Shown here one piece after another: positions 7,462 through 14,762 of a DNA stretch of 17,766 nucleotides. Position 1 is the stretch's first letter, and every line of letters starts with the position of its first letter. The position numbers were made by a program, and so were the translations under genes. The DNA is taken from positions 1 through 17,766 of the forward strand of contig CABRXX010000053.1 of the NCBI GenBank assembly GCA_902475025.1, given 5' to 3'. The notes beneath the pieces are model-generated. The model was given only the letters and a program-made list of their open reading frames with translations. It was not told the DNA's origin and did not search any database. This DNA is from Merdiplasma sp905207905. GTDB taxonomy: Bacteria > Bacillota > Clostridia > Lachnospirales > Lachnospiraceae.

Positions 7462-7474
7462 ACCGCAAAGCGGT
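7462..7474 (+). other. Small hairpin before the binding-protein gene
   Basis: ACCGC-AAA-GCGGT forms a 5-bp stem with a 3-nt loop in the 88-base gap between the ATPase and binding-protein genes. Such gaps often carry processing or stability elements that raise binding-protein expression. This one is short and the role is inferred. Confidence 0.3.
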
Positions 7475-7504
7475 TAAAATATAAAATTTAAGGAGGAAAC
7501 AATT

Positions 7505-8524
7505 ATGAAATTAAATCTGAAAAAGCTGGCAGCTCTGTCTGCAGCAGCAGCTATGACCCTGTCCCCCATGACAGTGTTTGCAGAGGAGGCAGAGACAGCG
7601 GCAGCTGATGTGGAGACTGTGAAGCTGAATATCGCTTATATGCCGAATTATGCATCCTTATGGTCTGTTCTTACGGGAATTGATCAGGGCTTCTTCGCGG
7701 AGGAGGGACTGGAGATTAAGCTTTGGGAGTTTGCAGACGGCCCATCTGAGATTGCAGCCATGGAGGGCGGCAGCATTGATTTGGCTTATATCGGACACGG
7801 CGCTCATAAGCTGTGCATCAATGGGCAGGCAAAGATTTTTGCCCCCAGTTCTGTTCACAGCACAGACAGAATGATCTTTCTTCCCAGCTCAGAGGTAACC
7901 AGCGTAGATGATATAGCTAATATAAAAGGCAAAAAGGTTGCCTACAATGCAGGTTCCTCTTCTGAGACCGCTTTAAATGGAGCTCTGGCTGCAGCAGGAC
8001 TTACCATGGAGGATATTGAGGCGTACGAGATGGATGCAACGAACATGGTGGCAGCCATGGCTTCCGGATCTGTAGATGCCTGCACAGCATGGAATCCCTA
8101 CAGCAACCAGATTATGGAAATGTGTGAGGATGCTCTGGAACTGGAGTTTGCGACAGATTCTGTAAACTTGTCCAGTTGGATTTGTATGCCTTCCTATGCA
8201 GAGGAGAACCGGGACATTCTTCTTCGCTTCAGCCGCGCTCTGTACAAGGCAATGGAGTATTCTTCCAAGGAAGAGAATTATGATTACGCAGTAGGCCTGT
8301 ATGCAAAACAGTGTGCAAAGGACAAAGAGGCTTGTATGGTTGAGACTGCAGACGCTACCTGGTTCAGCGCTGACGCAGTGAGAACTGGAATTGAAGATGA
8401 TACCATGCAGAATTATTATCAGAGACAGCAGGAGATGTTCATCGAGAGCGGAGACGTAGAGGGGGAGGTACCTCTTGAGGATTATGTAATGTTTGACCTT
8501 ATGAAGGAAGCGTTGGCCGAATAG
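7505..8524 (+). CDS. ABC transporter substrate-binding protein, SsuA/NMT1 type, non-lipoprotein
   Basis: This 339-residue exported protein begins with a Sec signal peptide: Lys residues, a hydrophobic run over residues 8-20 and a probable cleavage after VFA at residue 26. The mature part reads as a periplasmic-binding-fold protein of the nitrate/sulfonate/thiamine-precursor group, with a ligand-strand start LNIAYMPNY, the segment EIAAMEGGSIDLAYIGHG, and GSVDACTAWNPY near 188-199. The first cysteine is Cys104, so there is no lipobox, which is unusual because Gram-positive binding proteins are normally lipid-anchored. It is preceded by a strong AAGGAGG site, so high expression is likely. It is followed at once by a terminator. 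The ligand is unknown; small organic anions and sulfonates are typical for the family. Confidence 0.9.
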   Translation: MKLNLKKLAALSAAAAMTLSPMTVFAEEAETAAADVETVKLNIAYMPNYASLWSVLTGIDQGFFAEEGLEIKLWEFADGPSEIAAMEGGSIDLAYIGHGAHKLCINGQAKIFAPSSVHSTDRMIFLPSSEVTSVDDIANIKGKKVAYNAGSSSETALNGALAAAGLTMEDIEAYEMDATNMVAAMASGSVDACTAWNPYSNQIMEMCEDALELEFATDSVNLSSWICMPSYAEENRDILLRFSRALYKAMEYSSKEENYDYAVGLYAKQCAKDKEACMVETADATWFSADAVRTGIEDDTMQNYYQRQQEMFIESGDVEGEVPLEDYVMFDLMKEALAE

Positions 8525-8538
8525 TTTCAGTAAATGGG

Positions 8539-8588
8539 CTGCCCCCAAATTGATCCGCGGATGAATTTGGGGGCGGTTTTGTTCTTTT
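8539..8588 (+). terminator. Strong Rho-independent terminator after the ABC transporter
   Basis: CTGCCCCCAAATT (8539-8551) pairs with AATTTGGGGGCGG (8564-8576) around a 12-nt loop, followed by TTTTGTTCTTTT. It should end most transcription of the aldolase-to-binding-protein cluster. The DUF4838 cluster then depends on read-through or its own promoter in 8589-8660, where I saw no clear consensus. Confidence 0.92.
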
Positions 8589-8675
8589 ATAGGGAATGCT
8601 TTCTTATCAGAGAACAATGCTTTGCAAAATTGCACAGCAGCGGATCAGAGAAAACAGAGACAGAAGGAGAAAGGC

Positions 8676-10589
8676 ATGGGAATAGTTTATGATGAGCGGG
8701 CATCGGAGACAATTGTCTTTGCGGCAGAGGAACTGGAGCGCTATCTGGAACAGATGTTGGACGGTTTCCCAAAACAGCTGGAAATCTGTATTGAGACAGA
8801 GAACGGAAGTGAGAAGGACCTGGATGAATTTCAGATTCAGATGGAAGAAAATGGAGGAAGAATTACCGGGAATCATGACAGAAGTGTGCTGATTGGGGTG
8901 TACGATTATCTTCATACACTTGGATGCCGGTTTCTTCTGCCTGGGAAGTCTGGGGAGAGGATTCCTAAAATTTCCCCAGGCGATCTGAAAGCATCCTACA
9001 CCAAAAGAGCATCTTTCCGGCATCGGGGCGTTTGTATTGAAGGAGCGGATTCGCTGGAAAATATCTTGGATTTTATTGACTGGCTTCCTAAGGTGGGATA
9101 TAATAGCTTTTTTCTTCAGTTCCAGGTGCCTTACGCCTTTTTGGCCCGCTGGTATCATCATGAGGAAAATCCTTACCGAGAACCGGAGCCATTTACTCGT
9201 GAGGACGCCAAGGATTGTATGCAAAAGCTGGAGCAGGAGATCAAGCGCCGGGGATTGCTTCTGCACAAGGTAGGACATGGATGGACCGGGGAAGCCCTGG
9301 GATACCAAACCGCCTCCTGGGATTTTGCAAAAGCGGAGGTCACCCCTCAGACCAGGCGTTTTGCTGCTGTGACAGCAGGAGAGCGGAAATTGTTTAAGGG
9401 GATTCCAGCAGATACTAATCTCTGCTACCATTCCGGGGAAGCGATTGAAACCTTTGCCTCTCTGGTGACGGATTATGCAAGAAAGAATCCTAAGGTGGAT
9501 TATCTGCATATTTGGCTGGCAGATGAGTACAACAATGTGTGCGAATGTCCGGACTGTCAGGCTACAACGCTGTCGGATCAGTATGTCCGTCTTTTAAATG
9601 AGATTGATCGGAGACTGACAGCAGAGCATTTAAAGACTAAGCTGGTATTTTTGCTTTATCAGGAGCTGTTATGGCCGCCGGAAAAAGAACGCCTTCGGAA
9701 TCCGGAACGGTTTGTTCTGATGTTCGCGCCAATCAGCCGTACTTTTGAAGCTTCTTATTCTCTGAAGGAGATACCGGAGGAGCTTCCGGAATACGTGCGC
9801 AATCAGGTGGTGCTTCCCACCAGCCTTGGTGAGAATCTCGCATATTTAAGAGGCTGGCAGAAGATTTTCTCTGGGGACAGCTTTGTGTATGACTATCCCT
9901 TAGGAAGAGCCCACTATGGAGATTTTGGCTATGTGCATATCGCACGGCTGATCAGCGGAGATATTAAAAAACTGAATGATATGGGGCTTGACGGTTATAT
10001 CAGCTGTCAGGAGCTGCGAGCCGCTCTGCCCAATGCTCTGCCTAATTATATGATGGGCTATACGCTGTTTCAGCAAGAGACAGATCCGGAGGATGTGATC
10101 CGGGAGTATTTTCAGGCAGCTTATGGAGCGTGTTGGGAGAAAATATTCAGGTATCTGGAGCAGCTGTCTGCGCTCAGCTGCTGCGATTATATGAATGGCA
10201 AGGGCAGCAGGGAAAATGAAGCTGTGGCAGGCAGGATGGAAGAGCTGGTGAAGACCTGCCGGTTATTTTCAGATGCATGCCAGGCAGAAACAGCAAACAG
10301 GGGAAGGCACAGATCCCAGGATCAGGAATGGAGGCAGCATCCGGAGGATCTTTTCTGGGAACTGCTGATCTATCATCAGGGCGCAGCCCTTCGCCTTGCC
10401 CAGTCAGTATTTTATCTTGCAAAGAATGAGAGGGAGCGGGCTTTTGAGGCCTGGGAAGACCTGCGAAGATATCTGTGTCAGGGAGAAGCAAAGTTCCAGC
10501 CGTATGTGGATGTATATCGCATTTTGGAAGTGACACAGAAATATACAGGCTTTCGGAAGCAGTTGGAGAATGAGTGCAGATTTGCCTAG
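8676..10589 (+). CDS. Cytoplasmic DUF4838 (GH163-like) putative glycoside hydrolase
   Basis: This 637-residue protein has no signal peptide. Its N-terminal part (AAEELERYL at 16-24, then GVYDYLHTLGCRFLLPG at 74-90) resembles the N-terminal domain seen in GH67-type alpha-glucuronidases and DUF4838 proteins. The central barrel carries the DUF4838 hallmark LADEYNNVCECPDC at 281-294, with an acidic pair Asp283-Glu284 and three closely spaced cysteines. Known members of this family in Bacteroides include the GH163 endo-beta-N-acetylglucosaminidases that act on N-glycans, but those are exported. An intracellular copy before NagB-like and NagA genes suggests it cleaves an imported HexNAc-containing compound. 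That role is inferred. The start at 8676 is chosen because AGGAGA lies six bases upstream; an in-frame ATG 18 codons earlier has no such site. There is a 105-base gap to the next gene. Confidence 0.75.
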   Translation: MGIVYDERASETIVFAAEELERYLEQMLDGFPKQLEICIETENGSEKDLDEFQIQMEENGGRITGNHDRSVLIGVYDYLHTLGCRFLLPGKSGERIPKISPGDLKASYTKRASFRHRGVCIEGADSLENILDFIDWLPKVGYNSFFLQFQVPYAFLARWYHHEENPYREPEPFTREDAKDCMQKLEQEIKRRGLLLHKVGHGWTGEALGYQTASWDFAKAEVTPQTRRFAAVTAGERKLFKGIPADTNLCYHSGEAIETFASLVTDYARKNPKVDYLHIWLADEYNNVCECPDCQATTLSDQYVRLLNEIDRRLTAEHLKTKLVFLLYQELLWPPEKERLRNPERFVLMFAPISRTFEASYSLKEIPEELPEYVRNQVVLPTSLGENLAYLRGWQKIFSGDSFVYDYPLGRAHYGDFGYVHIARLISGDIKKLNDMGLDGYISCQELRAALPNALPNYMMGYTLFQQETDPEDVIREYFQAAYGACWEKIFRYLEQLSALSCCDYMNGKGSRENEAVAGRMEELVKTCRLFSDACQAETANRGRHRSQDQEWRQHPEDLFWELLIYHQGAALRLAQSVFYLAKNERERAFEAWEDLRRYLCQGEAKFQPYVDVYRILEVTQKYTGFRKQLENECRFA

Positions 10590-10694
10590 AATGGCTGAGG
10601 ATTGCCGCTGATCAATACTAAGTCAGCTGTCTGGCAGAGAAGGGTGCTGAAGGCGTCATACAGAGCGAAGGGATAGGAACAGGAGGAAAATGAG

Positions 10695-11516
10695 ATGAAA
10701 CATGAATATTATTATTATACAAAACAGGAATTGTTGGCAGAACCCAAAATTCCGGTGGAAGTGATGGCGGATAATGCTGCTGTGTTCCAGGCAATGGCAG
10801 AGGAGATGGCAGAGGAGATCAAGCGGAAAAACAGTCTGGGAGAACGCACGGTATTTATCTGTCCGGTAGGTCCGGTGGGCCAGTATCCCTACTTTGTAGA
10901 GCAGGTAAACCGGGAGAATATTAGCCTGAAAAATGTATGGTTTATCAATATGGATGAATATCTTACCGATGAAAAGGAGTGGATCGATTCTTCTGATAAG
11001 TTAAGTTTCCGGGGCTTTATGAACCGGGAAGTGTACAGCAAAATCAAACCGGAGCTTGTGATGCCGGAAGAGCAGAGAATTTTCCCGGATCCCAAGGATC
11101 TCACCCATATTCAGGAAACCATCCAGAAATTGGGAGGTGTGGATATCTGCTTCGGCGGTATCGGAATCAATGGCCATGTGGCTTTCAATGAGGCGCAGGA
11201 CGAGCTGACACCGGAGGAGTTTCGGCAGCTTCATACCAGAACGTTGGCCATCAGCCGGGAGACTAGGACAGCGAATGCCATTGGAGATTTAAACGGCGCT
11301 GTGGATGATATGCCGCTTTATTGTGTGACCATTGGCATGAACGAGATCTATGGGGCCAGAAAGATCCGATTGGGGTGTTTCAGAGACTGGCACCGCAGCG
11401 TAGTGCGCCATGGAGCCTATGGAGAGGTATCTGCTCACTTTCCGGTAACGCTTCTTCAGAATCATCCGGATACCCTGATTCGCATCACAGAATTTGTGGC
11501 AGAACTTCCAAGATAG
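10695..11516 (+). CDS. NagB-like sugar-phosphate isomerase/deaminase, divergent
   Basis: This 273-residue protein belongs to the glucosamine-6-phosphate isomerase/deaminase superfamily. It keeps NMDEY (85-89, Asp87 equivalent to E. coli Asp72), His161 and Glu166 in GGIGINGHVAFNE (154-166). Several key positions differ. The residue equivalent to catalytic Asp141 is Asn159. The N-terminal phosphate loop (LPTGSTP in NagB) reads CPVGPVG. The G-x-x-K-A segment carrying Lys208 is absent and the region reads FRDWHRSVVRHGAYG. It therefore may not be a standard GlcN6P deaminase and could act on another amino or acidic sugar phosphate. AGGAGG lies eight bases upstream. NagA follows 49 bases downstream, which ties it to an acetylamino-sugar route. 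Compared with E. coli NagB (266 residues) the length is normal, so this looks like specialisation rather than decay. Confidence 0.8.
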   Translation: MKHEYYYYTKQELLAEPKIPVEVMADNAAVFQAMAEEMAEEIKRKNSLGERTVFICPVGPVGQYPYFVEQVNRENISLKNVWFINMDEYLTDEKEWIDSSDKLSFRGFMNREVYSKIKPELVMPEEQRIFPDPKDLTHIQETIQKLGGVDICFGGIGINGHVAFNEAQDELTPEEFRQLHTRTLAISRETRTANAIGDLNGAVDDMPLYCVTIGMNEIYGARKIRLGCFRDWHRSVVRHGAYGEVSAHFPVTLLQNHPDTLIRITEFVAELPR

Positions 11517-11565
11517 GAGGTTCCAAGCGGACAGAGGGGATGGTAACCCGAAAAGGAGCAAAAAA

Positions 11566-12732
11566 ATGAAAAACTACTATATTATAAACGGGCTTGTATA
11601 CCAGGAAGGCGGCTTTAAACATCTGGATCTGGAGCTTACCCATGGAAAAATCAGACTGCATAAACCAGGTGAAAAACTGGAGAAGTATGGGGATACTCAG
11701 GTGATTGATGCAGCTGGAAAACGGATTGTGCCGGGCTTTCTGGATATTCATACCCACGGAGCAGTGGGGGTGGATGTAAATGGTGCGGATCCGGAAGGAT
11801 TAAAAAAGATCGGCCGGTTTTTTGCAGAAAATGGAACTACCAGCTGGCTGGCTTCTGTGCTTACAGATACAAAAGAGCAGACAGAATGGTGCATTGATCA
11901 GTACCGGAACTTGGATCAGAGAGAAGGAAATGAGGCGGAGCTTTTAGGCATCCATCTGGAAGGCCCGTTTCTGTCAGAGGAATATAAGGGAGCTATGCCT
12001 AAGCAGCTTCTTCGGCTGCCGGATTCTAAACTGGTGCGGGAATATCAGGAGAGAGCAGAGGGAGGAATTCGTTATCTCACTCTTTCACCGGAGCTTCCCG
12101 GGACGGCAGAGCTGATTCCGGAGCTGAAAAAAATGGGGATTGTTGCTGCTGTCGGTCATTCCGGGGCCACCTATGACCAGGCGATGGAGGCCATTGAGGC
12201 CGGAGCGGACTGTTCCACCCATACCTGCAATGCCATGCGGCTTCTGCACCAGCATGAGCCTGCGATTCTGGGAGCGGCTCTTGAAACAGATATTTACTGT
12301 GAAATGATCTGCGACGGCCGTCATCTTCACCCGGGAATTGTTCGGCTGCTGATGAAAGTGAAAGGAAACCGCAGGATGATTGCTGTCACAGATTCGATTA
12401 TGGCAGCTGGGCTTCCGGATGGAACGTATCATCTGGGAGTGAATGAGGTGGTGGTAAAAGATGGAGATGCCACGCTCGCCGCAGATGGTACCCGGGCGGG
12501 CAGTACGCTGACACAGATACAGGCTCTTAGAAATGTCTGTTCTTTTACAGGGCTTCCGCTGGAGCAGATCCTTCCGGTGTTCACGGAGAATCCGGCGAAG
12601 CTGCTGGGGGTATTTGACCGGAAAGGATCCATTGCAGAGGGCAAAGACGGAGACCTTTTGATTATGGACGAGCAGCTGCAGATTGAGCGGGTCTTTCTGC
12701 GGGGAAATTTATTTTTTAGACAAGGGAGATAA
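11566..12732 (+). CDS. nagA: N-acetylglucosamine-6-phosphate deacetylase
   Basis: This 388-residue cytoplasmic amidohydrolase should remove acetate from N-acetylglucosamine 6-phosphate or a close relative. All expected metal and substrate motifs are present: PGFLDIHTHG (56-65) with His62 and His64, LEGPF (131-135) with metal ligand Glu132, GHSGAT (197-202) with His198, HTCNAM (219-224) with His219, DGRHLHP (250-256) and the catalytic Asp276 (VTDS). Length is normal for NagA. The start is set by AAAAGGAG seven bases before ATG 11566. It lies downstream of the NagB-like gene and directly before the CHR pair, so it appears to be the deacetylation step of this locus. Unlike the neighbouring NagB-like protein, it shows no loss of a key residue. 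Confidence 0.92.
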   Translation: MKNYYIINGLVYQEGGFKHLDLELTHGKIRLHKPGEKLEKYGDTQVIDAAGKRIVPGFLDIHTHGAVGVDVNGADPEGLKKIGRFFAENGTTSWLASVLTDTKEQTEWCIDQYRNLDQREGNEAELLGIHLEGPFLSEEYKGAMPKQLLRLPDSKLVREYQERAEGGIRYLTLSPELPGTAELIPELKKMGIVAAVGHSGATYDQAMEAIEAGADCSTHTCNAMRLLHQHEPAILGAALETDIYCEMICDGRHLHPGIVRLLMKVKGNRRMIAVTDSIMAAGLPDGTYHLGVNEVVVKDGDATLAADGTRAGSTLTQIQALRNVCSFTGLPLEQILPVFTENPAKLLGVFDRKGSIAEGKDGDLLIMDEQLQIERVFLRGNLFFRQGR

Positions 12733-12737
12733 GACAG

Positions 12738-13340
12738 ATGGAAAAAGAGGACAGGGATGGAAGCGTGGCGAAACTTTCAAATTTTCAGATTTACTGGAAA
12801 TTGTTTGTGACAACACTGGTCTTAAGCGCCAGCACCTTTGGGGGCGGCTTCGTGATCATCGGTATGATGAAGAAAAAGTTTGTGGAGCAGATGGGATGGC
12901 TTCAGGATGAAGAGATGCTGGATATGACAGCTATCGCCCAATCCTCACCAGGAGCCCTTGGTGTGAACATTGCCATTGTGGTAGGATATCGGATAAAGAA
13001 ATTTTTGGGAGCAGTTGTCTGCACGCTGGGAGCAGTGATACCGCCTCTGGTGATTATTTCCATTATCTCTGTGTTTTATAACCAGTTTAAGGACAATGAA
13101 ATTATTGCCATTGCCCTTCAGGTGATGCGGGCGGGCGTGGCCGCGGTGATCTGCAGCGTAGTCATCGACTTGGCAGGAAATGTGATCAAGACCAGAAGTT
13201 TTCTCTGGATTATCATGATGTGTGCGGCTTTTGCAGCTACCTGCTTCTTTGATGTCAGCGCCATTGTGATCATTCTGACGTGTGGTTTGGTAGGACTTGT
13301 GAAAGTACTGATGGATGAGCGAAAGGGGGCTTCAAGATGA
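12738..13340 (+). CDS. Chromate transporter (CHR) family protein, first half-size subunit
   Basis: This 200-residue membrane protein is a short-chain CHR protein. It has the family motif TFGGGFVIIG near residues 33-42, the segment AQSSPGALGVNIA after the first helices, and further hydrophobic segments to near residue 190. Full-length CHR proteins contain two such halves; short forms are encoded in adjacent pairs that work together. Some CHR proteins export chromate, and sulfate-like oxyanions are the suspected physiological ligands of others. It begins 5 bases after the nagA stop with GGGAG upstream, and its end overlaps the next gene by 4 bases, so it is part of the same operon. Confidence 0.88.
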   Translation: MEKEDRDGSVAKLSNFQIYWKLFVTTLVLSASTFGGGFVIIGMMKKKFVEQMGWLQDEEMLDMTAIAQSSPGALGVNIAIVVGYRIKKFLGAVVCTLGAVIPPLVIISIISVFYNQFKDNEIIAIALQVMRAGVAAVICSVVIDLAGNVIKTRSFLWIIMMCAAFAATCFFDVSAIVIILTCGLVGLVKVLMDERKGASR

Positions 13341-13906
13341 TTTATCTGGAATTGTTCTGGGCCTTTTTTCAGATTGGTCTTTTCAGTTTCGGAGGCGGCT
13401 ATGCGGCAGTGCCTTTGATTCAGCATCAGATTGTTGAAACAAAGCAGTGGCTGGAAATGAGCCAGTTTGCAGATCTGATTACCATTGCGGAGATGACCCC
13501 GGGTCCCATTGCCGTAAACAGCGCAACCTTTGTGGGACAGCAGATCGCAGGACTTCCGGGGGCTATTATCTGTACGCTTGGCTGCATTTTTCCATCCTTT
13601 GTGATCGTGCTGTTTCTGTCCTGGCTGTATATGAAATACCGGAGTTTAAAGACGATCCAGGGGGTGCTTACAGGACTTCGCCCGGCGGTAGTGGCAATGA
13701 TTGCCTCTGCAGCTCTGTCGCTGTTTTTGCTGGCGCTTTTTGATGCCTCTTTATTTACGGTACAGCTGACAGATTTTCGGGTTGTGGAGGCTGTGATCTT
13801 TGCAGTTTGCCTGCTGCTTCTGAGGAAAACTAAAGTAGGCCCCATTCCTATTATCTTTGGTTCAGGAATCGTGGGAACCATCATTTATCTGATCATTGGA
13901 AAATAA
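13337..13906 (+). CDS. Chromate transporter (CHR) family protein, second half-size subunit
   Basis: This 189-residue membrane protein is the partner of the preceding CHR gene. The start overlaps the previous stop as ATGA. It carries the family motifs SFGGGYAAVP (residues 17-26) and MTPGPIAVNSATFVG, and has several hydrophobic segments ending near the C-terminus. The two halves probably assemble into one anion transporter. Its presence at the end of an amino-sugar operon suggests that it moves an anionic substrate or product of the pathway rather than chromate. That is inference. Confidence 0.9.
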   Translation: MIYLELFWAFFQIGLFSFGGGYAAVPLIQHQIVETKQWLEMSQFADLITIAEMTPGPIAVNSATFVGQQIAGLPGAIICTLGCIFPSFVIVLFLSWLYMKYRSLKTIQGVLTGLRPAVVAMIASAALSLFLLALFDASLFTVQLTDFRVVEAVIFAVCLLLLRKTKVGPIPIIFGSGIVGTIIYLIIGK

Positions 13907-13920
13907 AAGCTTTTCAGAGA

Positions 13921-13988
13921 AAGGCTGTCGTAAGCAAGACGGATGATTCGACCAGGTGAATTTTAGTCTTGTGATGCGGCAGCTTTTT
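13921..13988. terminator. Imperfect terminator hairpin, possibly bidirectional
   Basis: AAGGCTGTCGTAAGCAAGAC (13921-13940) pairs imperfectly with the arm at 13966-13983, followed by TTTTT. On the opposite strand the stem is followed by a U-rich run from 13918 leftwards. It could serve both the CHR operon and the convergent zinc-ribbon gene. Nothing else is recognisable in 13989-14082. Confidence 0.65.
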
Positions 13989-14082
13989 ATGATTCGTGGG
14001 ATCTAAAAAGGTACAAGCTGCTTTACGATAGGGAGCCTGGAAAAGGGTATGCTTCTCCAGAGAGCAGCCCGGCGGTTTCGAT

Positions 14083-14391
14083 TTATGGGAGCTGCGCCGG
14101 GAGCTCAGAGGAAGTCCCGGTACAGGAATGGAGAAGTGCTTCTCTTTTGGCAAAGAGACTGGAATCGAAATTCGGATTTGTTTTCACCACTTCTTCTAAA
14201 AAACGTTGTTCGTTGCTGCGAAAAGTTTTGGTGCGATGAATATAGCTTTCAAAACTCAGGTCATAGTCGCTGCTGCATTCTTTCAGGGGGCCGCCGCAGA
14301 TACGGCAGATGCTGGCATCTTTTTGAAAGACAAGGTCACCGCATCGTTCACAATAGTTGGCGTACGATTTTTTCTCATACTTGGCGTTCAT
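14083..14391 (-). CDS. Small zinc-ribbon protein of unknown function
   Basis: This 102-residue protein has two CxxC pairs, Cys14-Cys17 and Cys29-Cys32 (YCERCGDL ... CRICGGPL), the spacing of a zinc ribbon. The rest is polar, with a mixed helical middle and no membrane segment. On its own strand it is preceded by GAAGGAAAC seven bases before the ATG, which supports translation. It is convergent with the CHR operon and divergent from the LURP-one side. I do not recognise the family beyond the zinc ribbon, and no function can be assigned. Confidence 0.6.
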   Translation of the reverse strand: MNAKYEKKSYANYCERCGDLVFQKDASICRICGGPLKECSSDYDLSFESYIHRTKTFRSNEQRFLEEVVKTNPNFDSSLFAKREALLHSCTGTSSELPAQLP

Positions 14392-14618
14392 ATCAGTTTC
14401 CTTCGCATTTTAATAGTATCGAATAGTAGCATCCATGCATGAGGCGTAACGCCGTAACGCAGAAAAAACGAAAAGCGCTCTGATGTCATGTCCTCATACA
14501 CAAATGATAAATTAATTATATAATGACATATTACTATATTAATTTAACTGTGTAAATAGAAAATATTATTTTTTAAGAAAACCGCTGCATCTTGACGAAA
14601 GAGGAAAAGAGATATAAG
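14392..14618. other. AT-rich divergent intergenic region
   Basis: This stretch separates the minus-strand zinc-ribbon gene from the plus-strand LURP-one side. It contains a tandem CGTAACGC pair inside GGCGTAACGCCGTAACGC (14443-14460) and a very AT-rich segment at about 14505-14580. Promoters for both directions are expected here, but I could not fix a convincing -35/-10 pair. Confidence 0.4.
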
Positions 14619-14762
14619 ATGAAACAGAAGATGAGGTTTGAGTATAAGAATACGAAGCTTAGAATTCCAAAATGCAGTATTTACATAGAGGCAGAGGGAT
14701 GTCCTCTGTATGTACACGAAAGAGAGGAAGATAAGGGGGAAAAGGATGAGACTATTATTTAA
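14619..14762 (+). CDS. Possible 47-residue small protein overlapping the LURP-one gene
   Basis: An ATG at 14619 preceded by AGAGGAAAAG opens a 47-codon frame whose end overlaps the start of the LURP-one gene by 17 bases in another frame. It is highly charged, with two cysteines (Cys19 and Cys28) and an acidic, Lys-containing tail. No family is recognised. The upstream site and overlap fit translational coupling, but the length is too short for confidence. Confidence 0.3.
   Translation: MKQKMRFEYKNTKLRIPKCSIYIEAEGCPLYVHEREEDKGEKDETII

Noticed and set aside
8607..9509. 300-codon minus-strand frame opposite the DUF4838 gene
   Set aside because: It lies entirely opposite a gene with clear family motifs and has no credible start site or domain.
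13914..14153. 79-codon minus-strand frame after the CHR genes
   Set aside because: It spans the terminator hairpin and overlaps the better-supported zinc-ribbon gene on the same strand in another frame.
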